Notes under the pieces: generated by a model
Databases searched by the model: none
Told to the model about the DNA's origin: nothing
What the model saw: the letters and a program-made list of their open reading frames with translations, nothing else
Shown: positions 42,419 to 50,746 of the stretch, piece by piece
Layout of the letters: every line of letters begins with the position of its first letter
Position numbering within the stretch: position 1 is the first letter of the stretch
DNA from: Cryobacterium tagatosivorans
Lineage (GTDB): Bacteria > Actinomycetota > Actinomycetes > Actinomycetales > Microbacteriaceae
Assembly: GCF_004402215.1 (NCBI RefSeq)
Contig: NZ_SOEZ01000081.1
Coordinates: forward strand, 1 to 64,000
DNA length: 64,000 nt
Direction: 5' to 3'
Program-made: the position numbers and the translations under genes

Positions 42419-42825
42419 CAGGCGGACCGCGTGAGCAGTGCCAGGAGCGCCGCGCCGTACGCATCCGAGGGATCCGCGGCGTCGAACGAGGTGCCCTCCC
42501 CGGCGACCTCGACTTCCACGCGGTACGTCGCGTCGTCCAGCCGGCGCAGCGTGCGGAAGGTCCCCCGCAGCAGTTCGCGCAGCTGGTCTTCCCGTGGAAG
42601 CCAGAGCGCATGCTCGAGGGCGAGGGAATCCAGCGCCCACTCGGTCGTGCCGTTGAAGCCGAGGATCGTGCCGGTGTCGAATTCGTGGGCTTCGATCGTC
42701 ATCTCGCTCACCGTGAACACGTCGCTGTCGAAATCGGGGCGTTCGATCCGGAAGGAATCCCCGGAGACCGGATGCCAGCGGAGGCCGGCCTCGCGGAGCA
42801 CGCGGGCGTTTTCGACGGAAATCAT
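42418..42825 (-). CDS. Conserved actinobacterial protein of unknown function ('CpaE-like' annotation)
   Basis: A 135-residue soluble protein (ISVENARVLREAGLRWHPVSGDSF, VFTVSEMTIEAHEF, GFNGTTEWALDSLALEHALWLPREDQLRELL). Homologues in Microbacteriaceae are often labelled pilus assembly protein CpaE, but no Walker motif or receiver domain is present, so that name is not supported. It is coupled to the DUF1232 gene. ATG at 42825 follows GAGCGAG; divergent from the DUF167 gene. Confidence 0.75.
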   Translation of the reverse strand: MISVENARVLREAGLRWHPVSGDSFRIERPDFDSDVFTVSEMTIEAHEFDTGTILGFNGTTEWALDSLALEHALWLPREDQLRELLRGTFRTLRRLDDATYRVEVEVAGEGTSFDAADPSDAYGAALLALLTRSA

Positions 42826-42882
42826 GGGACACTCGCTCCTAGCGTTGCCTCGACGACGTTGCCTGCACCGGAAGGACCGGAC

Positions 42883-43131
42883 GTGACCCCAACGGTGAAT
42901 CTCACGGTACGCGTGAAGCCGGGCAGCCGCAAAGGCCCGTTGATCGTGGAAGAGTCGGGGGCGGATGCCTCGCTGACGGTTTTCCTGCAGCAGCGGGCGG
43001 TCGACGGGGCCGCGAACGACGCGCTCGTCCGGCTGCTCGCCGAACACTTCGGTGTGGCCCGGAGCGCTGTGCGCATCGTCCGGGGCCACACCTCACGAGT
43101 GAAGCACGTGCGAATCGAGCCCTGGCTGTGA
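42883..43131 (+). CDS. DUF167 (YggU) family protein
   Basis: An 82-residue alpha/beta protein (NLTVRVKPGSRKGPLIVEES, DGAANDALVRLLAEHFGVARSAVRIVRGHTSRVKHVRI), full length for the family. Function unknown across bacteria. The start is a GTG at 42883 after GGAAGGA; no ATG is available near the family N-terminus. Confidence 0.87.
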   Translation: MTPTVNLTVRVKPGSRKGPLIVEESGADASLTVFLQQRAVDGAANDALVRLLAEHFGVARSAVRIVRGHTSRVKHVRIEPWL

Positions 43132-43151
43132 CTCCTGGCTGACGCCGGCTC

Positions 43152-43523
43152 CTAGCTGACGCCGAGCAGGTCGATCACGAAGATCAGCGTCTGGCCGGAC
43201 AGGCGGTGTCCTCCGCCGGCGGGGCCGTAGGCCAGCTGCGGCGGGACGACGAGCTTGCGCCGTCCGCCGACCTTCATGCCGGGGATGCCCTGCTGCCAGC
43301 CGGCGATGAGCGAACCGAGCGGGAAGTTGATCGACTGCCCGCGGTTCCAGGAGGAGTCGAATTCGTCACCGGAGTCGTATTCGACGCCCAGGTAGTGGAC
43401 GTCGACGGTGGCGCCAGGCGTGGCCTCTGCGCCTTCCCCGACGACGATGTCAACAATCTCGAGCTGTTCGGGCGCGGGGCCCTCCGGGGCGTCGAGTTCG
43501 GGCTTTGAGTTCAAATCAGTCAT
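43152..43523 (-). CDS. FKBP-type peptidyl-prolyl cis-trans isomerase
   Basis: A 123-residue cytoplasmic FKBP with a short acidic tail at the start and the isomerase domain at about 25-123 (VHYLGVEYDSGDEFDSSWNRGQSINFPLG, GWQQGIPGMKVGGRRKLVVPP, YGP). It catalyses proline isomerisation in protein folding. Aromatic/Asp pocket residues (Y, F, D, W) are in place. Read alone, converging on the DUF167 gene. Confidence 0.93.
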   Translation of the reverse strand: MTDLNSKPELDAPEGPAPEQLEIVDIVVGEGAEATPGATVDVHYLGVEYDSGDEFDSSWNRGQSINFPLGSLIAGWQQGIPGMKVGGRRKLVVPPQLAYGPAGGGHRLSGQTLIFVIDLLGVS

Positions 43524-43614
43524 GCCTCCATCCAACCGGATTCCGGGCCGGATCGCACACCGGAGAATTCCTCCTTGCGCGAACGGCCCCGCCGGGTGCA
43601 GGCTGTAACCAGAC

Positions 43615-43674
43615 AAACTCGCCGCACCGGGAGAGTCGTCGGCAGTGCCACACCACCGGGCGGCGAGTTTTTTT
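43615..43674. terminator. Hairpin terminator between PrsW and FKBP genes
   Basis: AAACTCGCCG and CGGCGAGTTT pair over 10 bases around a 36-base insert with a minor inner stem. On the plus strand seven T residues follow; on the minus strand TTTGTCT. The gene that needs it is PrsW on the minus strand. The better T tract faces the strand without a known gene. Confidence 0.6.
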
Positions 43675-43734
43675 ACGCCTCGGCGCCGACGTGCGCCTCT
43701 TCGCTGGGCGACTACTCGCGGCGGGCCGGCGGCA

Positions 43735-44910
43735 CTAACCGAGCACGACGGCGCGGTTGGCGATGAGGGTGGCCAGCAGCCGGGCCTCGTCGGCGCGCTG
43801 CGCCGGGCCGGCCCCCGCCCCCGCGTTGAGCATCCGTTCGCGGGCGAACGCGAGGCGGGTGGCATCCGTGATGAACCCGCGCATCGCGGCCCGACGGCCG
43901 GGCGGCTGCGCGGCCGCCCACGCTCGGGCCTGGCGGCGTCCGGCCGGGGTGGCGAGCATGGCGACCTCCTCCGGCGTGAACCAGCCGGCGGCCGCATACT
44001 CGTCCAGCCGTTCCCGGGTGACCCGCATCTCCTGCCGTCGCATCATGCTGACCACGACGATCGCGCCGATGAACAGCGGCACCTGCACGAAGGCGTAGTA
44101 GAGCAGCAGCGCCGAGTCGCCGACGAAGACCAGGAAGGCGCCGTTCCACAGGGCATGCAGCAGCACGGCCGGCACCAGGCCGACCAGGAAGTAGCCGATC
44201 GCGCCGAACGCGCCTGTGCGCCGGGCGGCGATCCCCAGGGCCAGGCCGGTGCAGACGGTGAACATGACGTGCGCGAACGGCGAGAACACGCCGCGCAGCA
44301 GGAACGTGAGGCCCAAGACCCCCGGCCCGCCCTCGGCCATCGCCGTGCCGAAATACTGGATGTTCTCCGAGAACGCGAAGCCCGCGGCGATCGTCGCGGC
44401 ATAGACGATGCCGTCGACGGGGCCGTCGAAGTGCCTGCGGATGGCCCAGAAGATCAGCAGCACGCCGAAGCCCTTCGCCGCCTCCTCCACGATCGGGGCC
44501 TGGACGACCGCGGTGACCAGGTCGTTGGCGACGAGCGCGCCTCCGCTGCCCCTGATCGTCAGCTGCACGCCCAGGTCGAAGATGAGCGCCGTGACGACGG
44601 ACACGCCGGCTCCCCAGAGGAACGCGAACCAGAGCGCCGGGCGAGGCTCCGGATCCCACCGGTCGATCCAGCGCACCGCCAACAGGACCGCGGTCAGCGG
44701 GATCAGCGCGAGCAGCAGCGAGACGAGCAGGCCGGAAGTGCCAAGGAAGCTCGCGAGGTAGACGAAGACGAGCAGGAGGGCGAGCGCGGCCAGGGTGATT
44801 CCGGTGACGGCCAGGGCGAGCGTCCCGGCCCGGGAGGGTGCCTCCGGCGGGGTCCACACCGGCTGCACGGGCCCGGGGCTCTGCTGCACGGGCGACTGGT
44901 CGAAGGTCAT
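43735..44910 (-). CDS. PrsW family intramembrane metalloprotease
   Basis: A 391-residue membrane protein with about eight or nine helices. Protease motifs are EEAAK (142-146), E182 in FAFSENIQY, H214 (PFAHVMFT) and H252 (LHALWNG), matching PrsW. In Bacillus PrsW cuts an anti-sigma factor by regulated proteolysis; here no sigma/anti-sigma pair is adjacent. An N-terminal Pro/Gln-rich tail (1-28) and a ~110-residue C-terminal cytoplasmic part rich in Ala/Arg are extra. The ATG at 44910 is used. Confidence 0.88.
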   Translation of the reverse strand: MTFDQSPVQQSPGPVQPVWTPPEAPSRAGTLALAVTGITLAALALLLVFVYLASFLGTSGLLVSLLLALIPLTAVLLAVRWIDRWDPEPRPALWFAFLWGAGVSVVTALIFDLGVQLTIRGSGGALVANDLVTAVVQAPIVEEAAKGFGVLLIFWAIRRHFDGPVDGIVYAATIAAGFAFSENIQYFGTAMAEGGPGVLGLTFLLRGVFSPFAHVMFTVCTGLALGIAARRTGAFGAIGYFLVGLVPAVLLHALWNGAFLVFVGDSALLLYYAFVQVPLFIGAIVVVSMMRRQEMRVTRERLDEYAAAGWFTPEEVAMLATPAGRRQARAWAAAQPPGRRAAMRGFITDATRLAFARERMLNAGAGAGPAQRADEARLLATLIANRAVVLG

Positions 44911-44960
44911 CCCCCCATTCTGGCGCAGCAGTCCCGGCTCGGGAGTCGACCGTCGCGGTC

Positions 44961-46355
44961 TCAGGCGTCGAACATCGTCTCCGGACCCAGGATGCCCAGC
45001 GGGTCGAACGCCGCCTTGATCCGGCGCTGCAACTCGAGGCTGGTGTCGCCGATCTCCTCGGCCAGCCACCGGCGCTTGAGCACGCCGACGCCGTGCTCGC
45101 CGGTGAGCGTGCCGCCGAGCGCGAGCGCGGCGCGGAACAGCTCATCGGCGGCCGCCCAGATGTGCTCGGGCACGAGCGGGTCGCCCGGCAGGCGCATCGG
45201 GTCGATCGGAATCACGAAATTGGGGTGCAGGTTGCCGTCCCCGGCATGGGCGACCGTGGGAATGGGCACGCCCGTGCGGGCGCTGATCTCGGCGATCCGC
45301 TCGAACATTTCGGCCATCCGCGAGCGCGGCACCGACACGTCCTCGATCAGGACCTCGCCGTACGCGGCGAGCGCCGGGTGCGCGGAGCGACGGATCGCCA
45401 GCAGCCGCTCGCCAGAGTCGGGATCCGTCGACTGGCGCACGGTACCGCCGGCGCTTCGCAGCACGGCGGCGGCCTGGTCGGCTTCGGCGAGCGCGGCCGC
45501 CCCGTCGGTCTGCACGAGCAGGAATGCCCCGCCATCGATGGGGAGCCCGGCGGAACCGTCCGGGCCGAGGTAGTCCGCGATCATCCGCAGCGCGACCGGG
45601 TCGATGAGCTCCATCACGGCCGGGCGAACGCGGGCGGCGATGACGGCGGCGGATGCGGCGGCCGCGGCGGCGACATCCGGGAACACGGCGCCGAGCGTGA
45701 CGACCTCCCCCGGGGTGATCGCCCGCGCTCGCACGGTGGCTTCGACGATCACGCCGAGCGTGCCCTCCGAGCCGGTGAGCAGCGCCGTGAGGTCGTAGCC
45801 GGTGACGCCCTTCACCGTGCGGTGCCCCGTCTTCAGCAGACGCCCATCGGCGAGCACGACGGTCAGCGCGAGCACGGCCTCCCGCGTCACCCCGTACTTC
45901 ACGCAGAGCAGCCCGCCCGCGTTCGTGGCGATGTTGCCGCCGATCGAGGAGATCGCCTTGCTGGCCGGGTCGGGCGCGAACCACAGCCCGAACGCGGCGA
46001 GCGCGTCGTTCAGGTCCTGGTTGATCACGCCGGGTTCGACCACGGCGAGTTCGTCTTCCGGCCGGATCTCGAGGATGCGGTTCATCCCGGCCAGGCTGAG
46101 CACGATCGAGCCGTCCGTGCCGCACGCTCCCCCGGCAAGTCCGGTGCCGGCGCCGCGGGGGACCACCGGCACGCCCGACTCGGACGCGATCCGCAGCACG
46201 GCCTGCACGTGCTCGGTGCGGGTGGCGCGCACGAGGGCCAGCGGCATCCCCTGGGCGACCCAGCCCGACTTGTCCTCGCGCATCGCCGCCAGCTCGGCCG
46301 GGTCCGTGCTGACGATCGAGCCGAGTTCTGCCTGGAGCCGGGCGACTGTGGTCAT
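44961..46355 (-). CDS. FAD-linked oxidase, glycolate/D-lactate dehydrogenase type
   Basis: A 464-residue flavoprotein of the GlcD/D-lactate dehydrogenase group. The FAD_binding_4 domain (about 38-215) shows VVPRGAGTGLAGGA and SIGGNIATNAGG. The C-terminal FAD-oxidase domain (about 215-460) ends in AHAGDGNLHPNF and GGTLTGEHGVGVLKR. It oxidises a 2-hydroxy acid and passes electrons to quinone or another carrier. GlcE/GlcF partners are not adjacent. Substrate unresolved. Confidence 0.92.
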   Translation of the reverse strand: MTTVARLQAELGSIVSTDPAELAAMREDKSGWVAQGMPLALVRATRTEHVQAVLRIASESGVPVVPRGAGTGLAGGACGTDGSIVLSLAGMNRILEIRPEDELAVVEPGVINQDLNDALAAFGLWFAPDPASKAISSIGGNIATNAGGLLCVKYGVTREAVLALTVVLADGRLLKTGHRTVKGVTGYDLTALLTGSEGTLGVIVEATVRARAITPGEVVTLGAVFPDVAAAAAASAAVIAARVRPAVMELIDPVALRMIADYLGPDGSAGLPIDGGAFLLVQTDGAAALAEADQAAAVLRSAGGTVRQSTDPDSGERLLAIRRSAHPALAAYGEVLIEDVSVPRSRMAEMFERIAEISARTGVPIPTVAHAGDGNLHPNFVIPIDPMRLPGDPLVPEHIWAAADELFRAALALGGTLTGEHGVGVLKRRWLAEEIGDTSLELQRRIKAAFDPLGILGPETMFDA

Positions 46356-46429
46356 GGGGCTCAGGATAGCGTGCCGGCGATGTCCGATTTCCGCTACCGG
46401 CCACCAGAGGGACGTGACAGGCTGGGCTG

Positions 46430-48055
46430 GTGACCAGAACCGACACCACCCGCCCAGGCCCGGCCGACGCGGTCTTCGCCGAACGGTACCGCGCCATGTC
46501 GTCCCGCGACGCCCGCTTCGACGGGCAGTTCATCACGGGCGTCCACTCGACCGGCATCTACTGCCGGCCCAGCTGCCCGGCCGCCACGCCCAAGCCGGCG
46601 AATGTGTCGTTCTACCTCACCGCCGCCGCGGCGCACGAGGCGGGCCTGCGCGCCTGCAAGCGGTGCCTGCCGGACGCCGTTCCCGGATCGCCGGCCTGGA
46701 ACATCCGCGACGACCTTGCCGCGCGGGCCATGCGCCTGATCGCGGACGGCGCGGTGGAACGCGACGGCGTGCCCGGGCTCGCCGCCCGCCTCGGCTACAC
46801 GCCGAGGCACCTGACCCGCGTGCTCGTCGCCGAGGTCGGGGCCGGGCCGCTCGCCCTCGCCCGCGCGCACCGCGCGCAGACGGCCCGGGTGCTGCTGATC
46901 AACACGGGGCTCTCGATCTCCGAGGTCGCGTTCGCGGCCGGCTTCGGCAGCGTGCGCCAGTTCAACGACACGATCGCCGCCGTCTACGAACGCACCCCCT
47001 CGGAGCTGCGGGCCACCGGCGGGACCCGGCGGTCCCGCGACGAGCAAACGGATGCCGCGGCCACCCTGGCGACCGGCATCACGCTGCAGCTCCCGGCCCG
47101 GGCGCCCTTCGACGGGGCGGGCGTGCTCGCCTTCCTCGGCACGCGCGCCATCGCCGGCGTCGAGCAGGCCACCGAGACCGGCTACACGCGCACGCTCCGG
47201 CTCCCCCAGGGCTTCGCGACGGTCGCGCTGTCCCTCGCCGGAACGACGGCGGCCCCGGCGATCCTCTGCACGGCGAAGCTGACGAACCTCGCCGACCTGG
47301 CGCCGCTGGTCAGCCGCGTGCGCCGCCTGCTCGACCTGGACGCGGACGCCGCCGCGATCGCCATGGCCCTGGCCGCCGATCCCGCGCTCGCGTCCGCGGT
47401 CGGCGCGATCCCCGGCATCCGGGTGCCCGGGAGCATGGACCCGGAGGAAACGCTGTTTCGCGCGCTGATCGGCCAGCAGGTCTCGGTGGCCGCGGCCCGA
47501 ACGGCGCTCACCCGCCTGGCGGCGGCCCTCGGCGACGAGCTCCCCGGCGGCGGGCTCCCCGGCGGGGAGCTGCCTGGCGAGGATCACGGGCCGCGGCGCC
47601 TGTTCCCCACGGCCGAGCGCATCGCCGCGGACGGCCGCTCCGTGCTCCGGGGACCGGCCGCGCGCATCAACACGATCATCCGCGTCGCCGAGGCGCTCGG
47701 CACGGGCGAACTCGCGCTCGACGTCGGCGAGACCCGCGAAGACCTGGAGTCACGGCTGACCGCGCTGGCCGGGATCGGACCGTGGACGGCCGGCTACGTG
47801 GCGATGCGGGTGCTCGGCAGCCCCGACATCCTGCTCACCAGCGACCTGGCGCTCCGCCAGGGCGCCGCGCGGCTCGGGCTGCCGGGCGAGGCCAGGGCGC
47901 TCGCCGCCCGTGGGGCCGGCTGGGCACCCTGGCGCAGCTACGCCGGGATGCACCTCTGGCGCGCGGCGGGCGCGTCCGTCGATCTCCTCCAACGATCCGG
48001 CGGAGCCCTTAGCGACGCCCCACAACCGAACGCCTCCTCGGTGCCGATAGCCTAG
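46430..48055 (+). CDS. alkA: Ada-AlkA type DNA repair protein (regulator and 3-methyladenine glycosylase)
   Basis: A 541-residue fusion for alkylation damage. The N-terminal Ada domain binds zinc through C45, C49, C76 and C79 and takes methyl groups from phosphotriesters. An AraC-type helix-turn-helix pair follows (about 90-195), then an AlkA glycosylase (about 210-535) with the HhH motif [15 protein letters not shown] and catalytic D472 (TSDLALRQG). A Gly/Leu/Pro repeat insert ([16 protein letters not shown]) splits the glycosylase part. No ogt follows. It starts at GTG 46430. The protein should sense and repair methylation damage and control its own gene. Confidence 0.92.
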   Translation: MTRTDTTRPGPADAVFAERYRAMSSRDARFDGQFITGVHSTGIYCRPSCPAATPKPANVSFYLTAAAAHEAGLRACKRCLPDAVPGSPAWNIRDDLAARAMRLIADGAVERDGVPGLAARLGYTPRHLTRVLVAEVGAGPLALARAHRAQTARVLLINTGLSISEVAFAAGFGSVRQFNDTIAAVYERTPSELRATGGTRRSRDEQTDAAATLATGITLQLPARAPFDGAGVLAFLGTRAIAGVEQATETGYTRTLRLPQGFATVALSLAGTTAAPAILCTAKLTNLADLAPLVSRVRRLLDLDADAAAIAMALAADPALASAVGAIPGIRVPGSMDPEETLFRALIGQQVSVAAARTALTRLAAALGDELPGGGLPGGELPGEDHGPRRLFPTAERIAADGRSVLRGPAARINTIIRVAEALGTGELALDVGETREDLESRLTALAGIGPWTAGYVAMRVLGSPDILLTSDLALRQGAARLGLPGEARALAARGAGWAPWRSYAGMHLWRAAGASVDLLQRSGGALSDAPQPNASSVPIA

Positions 48056-48059
48056 ACAG

Positions 48060-48935
48060 GTGAAATTTGCGCACCTCAGGGTCGAAGGCCAGTCCACCCC
48101 TCGGCTGGCAGCGGTGTTCGGGGACGCCGCTCTGTTCCTCGACGAGGTCATGGACGATGCCCCGCGCGACCTGCAGGACCTGATCGAGAGGGGCGAGCAG
48201 GAATTCGACCGGGTGCGCGCGCTCAGCCTCAACGCGGCATCCCACGGGGCGAGCCTCACCCCGCTCGACGGGCTCCGGCACTCCTCCGCGGTGCTGCGCC
48301 CGCCGCAGATCATCGCGATCGGCGCCAACTACGCCGCGCACTCCGACGAGCTCAAGCTGCGCTCCGAGACGGCGGCGACGGTGTTCTCGCTCTGGCCGAA
48401 CTCCCTCACCGGGCACGAGTCGACCATCACCTGGCCCGGCGACCTGACCAGCCAGGTCGACTACGAAGCCGAACTCGGGGTGATTATCGGCCGGCCGGCG
48501 CGCAACGTGTCCGTGCACGACGCCCTCGACTATGTGTTCGGCTACACCGTCGTCAACGACATCACGGCGCGGGACCTGCAGTTCTCCGAGGCGCAGTGGT
48601 CCAGGTGCAAGTCCTTCGACGGCTTCACCCCCACCGGCCCCGTCGTCGTCACCGCCGACGAGATCGCCGACCCGCAGGACCTGTGGCTGACCACGAACGT
48701 GGGCGGCCGCGTGCTCCAGGACGCCTCCAGCGGCGACATGGTGCGCACGGTGGCCGAGATCATCGCCTACCTCTCGACCACCTCGACCCTGCTGCCCGGC
48801 ACCCTGATCTCCACCGGGAGCCCCGGCGGCGCCGGGTACAGCCGCAAGCCGCAGGTGTTCCTGCAGGACGGCTCGACCGTGACCGTGTCGATCGATAAGA
48901 TCGGCTTCCTCACCACACACTGCCGCGTCATCTAG
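48060..48935 (+). CDS. Fumarylacetoacetate hydrolase family protein
   Basis: A 291-residue metal-dependent hydrolase/isomerase/decarboxylase of the FAH superfamily. An N-terminal cap (1-75) precedes the catalytic part (IIAIGANYAAHSDELK, DYEAELGVIIGRPARNV with metal ligands, GYTVVNDITARDLQ, FDGFTPTGPVVV, STGSPGGAGYSRKPQVFLQDG). Members act on diketo acids or oxaloacetate in aromatic and sugar-acid breakdown. GTG start at 48060, four bases after the Ada-AlkA stop, so possibly co-transcribed by read-through. Substrate unknown. Confidence 0.88.
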   Translation: MKFAHLRVEGQSTPRLAAVFGDAALFLDEVMDDAPRDLQDLIERGEQEFDRVRALSLNAASHGASLTPLDGLRHSSAVLRPPQIIAIGANYAAHSDELKLRSETAATVFSLWPNSLTGHESTITWPGDLTSQVDYEAELGVIIGRPARNVSVHDALDYVFGYTVVNDITARDLQFSEAQWSRCKSFDGFTPTGPVVVTADEIADPQDLWLTTNVGGRVLQDASSGDMVRTVAEIIAYLSTTSTLLPGTLISTGSPGGAGYSRKPQVFLQDGSTVTVSIDKIGFLTTHCRVI

Positions 48936-48997
48936 GCTGCCTCGCGGCGTAAGATCGGGCGTGCAGGCCCTGGGCGGCCCCCGGGGAGGAGACCACG

Positions 48998-49762
48998 ATG
49001 ACCACCATCTCGGTCGTGATCCCCTCGTACAACGACGCGGTGTTCCTGAACACCTGCCTCGTCGCCCTCGCCGGACAGCTTCGCCCGGCCGACGAGATCG
49101 TCGTGGTCGACAATGCGAGCACGGATGCCACGGCGGTGGTCGCCCGCGCGGCCGGCGCCCGCGTCGTCTACGAACCGGCCAGGGGCATCTGGCCGGCCGC
49201 CTCGGCCGGGTACGACGCGGCCACGGGAGACGTGATCGCCCGCCTGGACGCCGATTCGATTCCCCCGGCGGACTGGCTGCTGCGGATCGAGGGCCGGCTG
49301 GACACGTCGCCGGACGTCGACATCCTCACCGGTCCGGGCGACTTCTACGGCTGCAGCGCGCTCGTCAGCGCCCTCGGGCGCACCGTCTACATCGGCGGCT
49401 ATTTCTGGGCCATCGGGCTCTGGCTCACCAGCCCGCCGGTTTTCGGCTCGAACTTCGCCATGCGCCGCCAGGTCTGGCTCGACGCCCGCGACGTCGTGCA
49501 CCGCGATCGCAACGACGTGCACGACGACCTGGACTTCAGCATCCACCTCGATCCGGCCGTGACCGTCGCCTACGACCGCACCCTGCGGGTCGGCATCTCG
49601 GCCAGGCCGTTCGACTCGTGGAGCGGCCTCAAACGCCGGCTGACCTGGGCCGTCCGCACGCTCCGGCTGCACTGGCCGGAAGATTCGCCGGTGAAGCGCC
49701 GGGTGGCGAGGCGGCGACGGCTCCGGGACGCCACGCACTACCGGGTGGCGCCGCGGGCGTAG
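48998..49762 (+). CDS. Family 2 glycosyltransferase
   Basis: A 254-residue GT-A fold enzyme (SVVIPSYNDAVFLNTCLVALAGQ start, VVDNASTDAT, and the DxD motif in RLDADSIPPADWL). It transfers a sugar from a nucleotide donor. A middle hydrophobic segment (about 125-150) suggests membrane contact. Its 3' end overlaps the convergent alpha/beta hydrolase gene by 25 bases. No cell-wall gene cluster is nearby to indicate the acceptor. Confidence 0.87.
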   Translation: MTTISVVIPSYNDAVFLNTCLVALAGQLRPADEIVVVDNASTDATAVVARAAGARVVYEPARGIWPAASAGYDAATGDVIARLDADSIPPADWLLRIEGRLDTSPDVDILTGPGDFYGCSALVSALGRTVYIGGYFWAIGLWLTSPPVFGSNFAMRRQVWLDARDVVHRDRNDVHDDLDFSIHLDPAVTVAYDRTLRVGISARPFDSWSGLKRRLTWAVRTLRLHWPEDSPVKRRVARRRRLRDATHYRVAPRA

Positions 49763-50643
49763 AGCGCCAGCATGTCGCGGGCCAGCTGGTGCGGGGTCGT
49801 TTCGCAGGGGCTGTGGCCGGTGCGGTAGACGCGCAGCTCCGCGCCGATGCGGTCCGCGAGGCCGCGGTGCAGGGAATGGCGCCAGAGGTCGTTGTCGCCG
49901 ACGGCGATGAGGATCGGGATCCCGGCCGTGGCGAGCACCGCGCGCACGTCGGGGGTGTGTTTCATCAGCCGGACGATGTCGTCGAAGCTCCGCCGGCTCG
50001 TGTACTGGAATCGCATCCGAACGAGGGCGAGCCGGCCCGACCGGACCTTGTTCTTGTTCGTGACGATGCCCCAGATGGTCAGCGAGGCGATCCGGTGCGC
50101 CGGGAGCAGGTAGCTCAACTTGCCGATCCAGCGCACGCCGCGGAAGGCCTGGCCGGGTTCGGGCGGGGCGCCGAGGAGCGTGAGCGTCGCGAACAGCTCC
50201 GGCCGCTCGGCCAGGGCGAGTTCGGCGACGACGCCGGCGAAGGAGTAGCCGAGCACGTGCACCGGGGTCGAACCGGCTTCGAGGAAGGCGATGAGATCGG
50301 CCACGAACAGGGCGTAGTCATACCTGCCGTCCTCGCCCGGCCCCGCCTCTGCGGACTGGTACTGGCCGGCCAGGTCGTAGCTTTCCACGAAGTACCCGGC
50401 GTCACGCAGCAGCGGCGCGAGCAGCACGAAGTCCTCCTTGGACCCGGTGGCCCCCGGCAGCAGCACGACGCGGGGATGCGCGGGGTCGCCCAGCGCGGTC
50501 GCGGCCAGGATGCCGCTCGGTGCGGGGAAGCCGAAGGATGTCGTGCCGGGCGGGGGCACGGTCCAGTCGAGGTCCCCGATGGCGCGGTCGAGGGCCTCGA
50601 GCTGGTCGCGATGGTTGTCGCGACGTCGTTCCCGGATGGCCAC
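49738..50643 (-). CDS. Alpha/beta hydrolase
   Basis: A 301-residue alpha/beta hydrolase with the nucleophile elbow GYSFAG (near residue 123), an acid in VGDND and a C-terminal histidine (TGHSPCETTPHQL). The oxyanion stretch LLPGATGSKEDF is typical. No signal peptide. It overlaps the glycosyltransferase gene tail-to-tail. Substrate unknown. The ATG at 50643 lies 26 bases from the 50669 palindrome. Confidence 0.86.
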   Translation of the reverse strand: MAIRERRRDNHRDQLEALDRAIGDLDWTVPPPGTTSFGFPAPSGILAATALGDPAHPRVVLLPGATGSKEDFVLLAPLLRDAGYFVESYDLAGQYQSAEAGPGEDGRYDYALFVADLIAFLEAGSTPVHVLGYSFAGVVAELALAERPELFATLTLLGAPPEPGQAFRGVRWIGKLSYLLPAHRIASLTIWGIVTNKNKVRSGRLALVRMRFQYTSRRSFDDIVRLMKHTPDVRAVLATAGIPILIAVGDNDLWRHSLHRGLADRIGAELRVYRTGHSPCETTPHQLARDMLALYARGATR

Positions 50644-50668
50644 GCCCCGAGACTAGCGCGACACCCCA

Positions 50669-50731
50669 CGCCGAACCGTGAGTTGTGCACCTTCGTGGGG
50701 CCCGGGAAGGTGCCAAACTCACGGTTCGGCG
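50669..50731. repeat. Long palindrome, related to family A
   Basis: Arms of 26 bases (50669-50694, 50706-50731; two mismatches) enclose an 11-base G/C loop. The arm contains GAACCGTGAGTTGTGCAC, which parallels the GAAACCGCAGTTGTGCGC of the copies near 9.7 and 38.6 kb. It lies 15 bases after the permease stop (50747, minus strand). Confidence 0.75.
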
Positions 50732-50746
50732 AAGTGGGGAGCGGGG

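Noticed and set aside
42418-42825. Pilus assembly protein CpaE
   Set aside because: The protein lacks the receiver and ATPase features of CpaE; the name appears to be a propagated label.
43645-45573. Very long plus-strand open frame across the PrsW and GlcD region
   Set aside because: GC-rich antisense shadow of two well-supported minus-strand genes; Arg/Asp/Gly-rich without domains.
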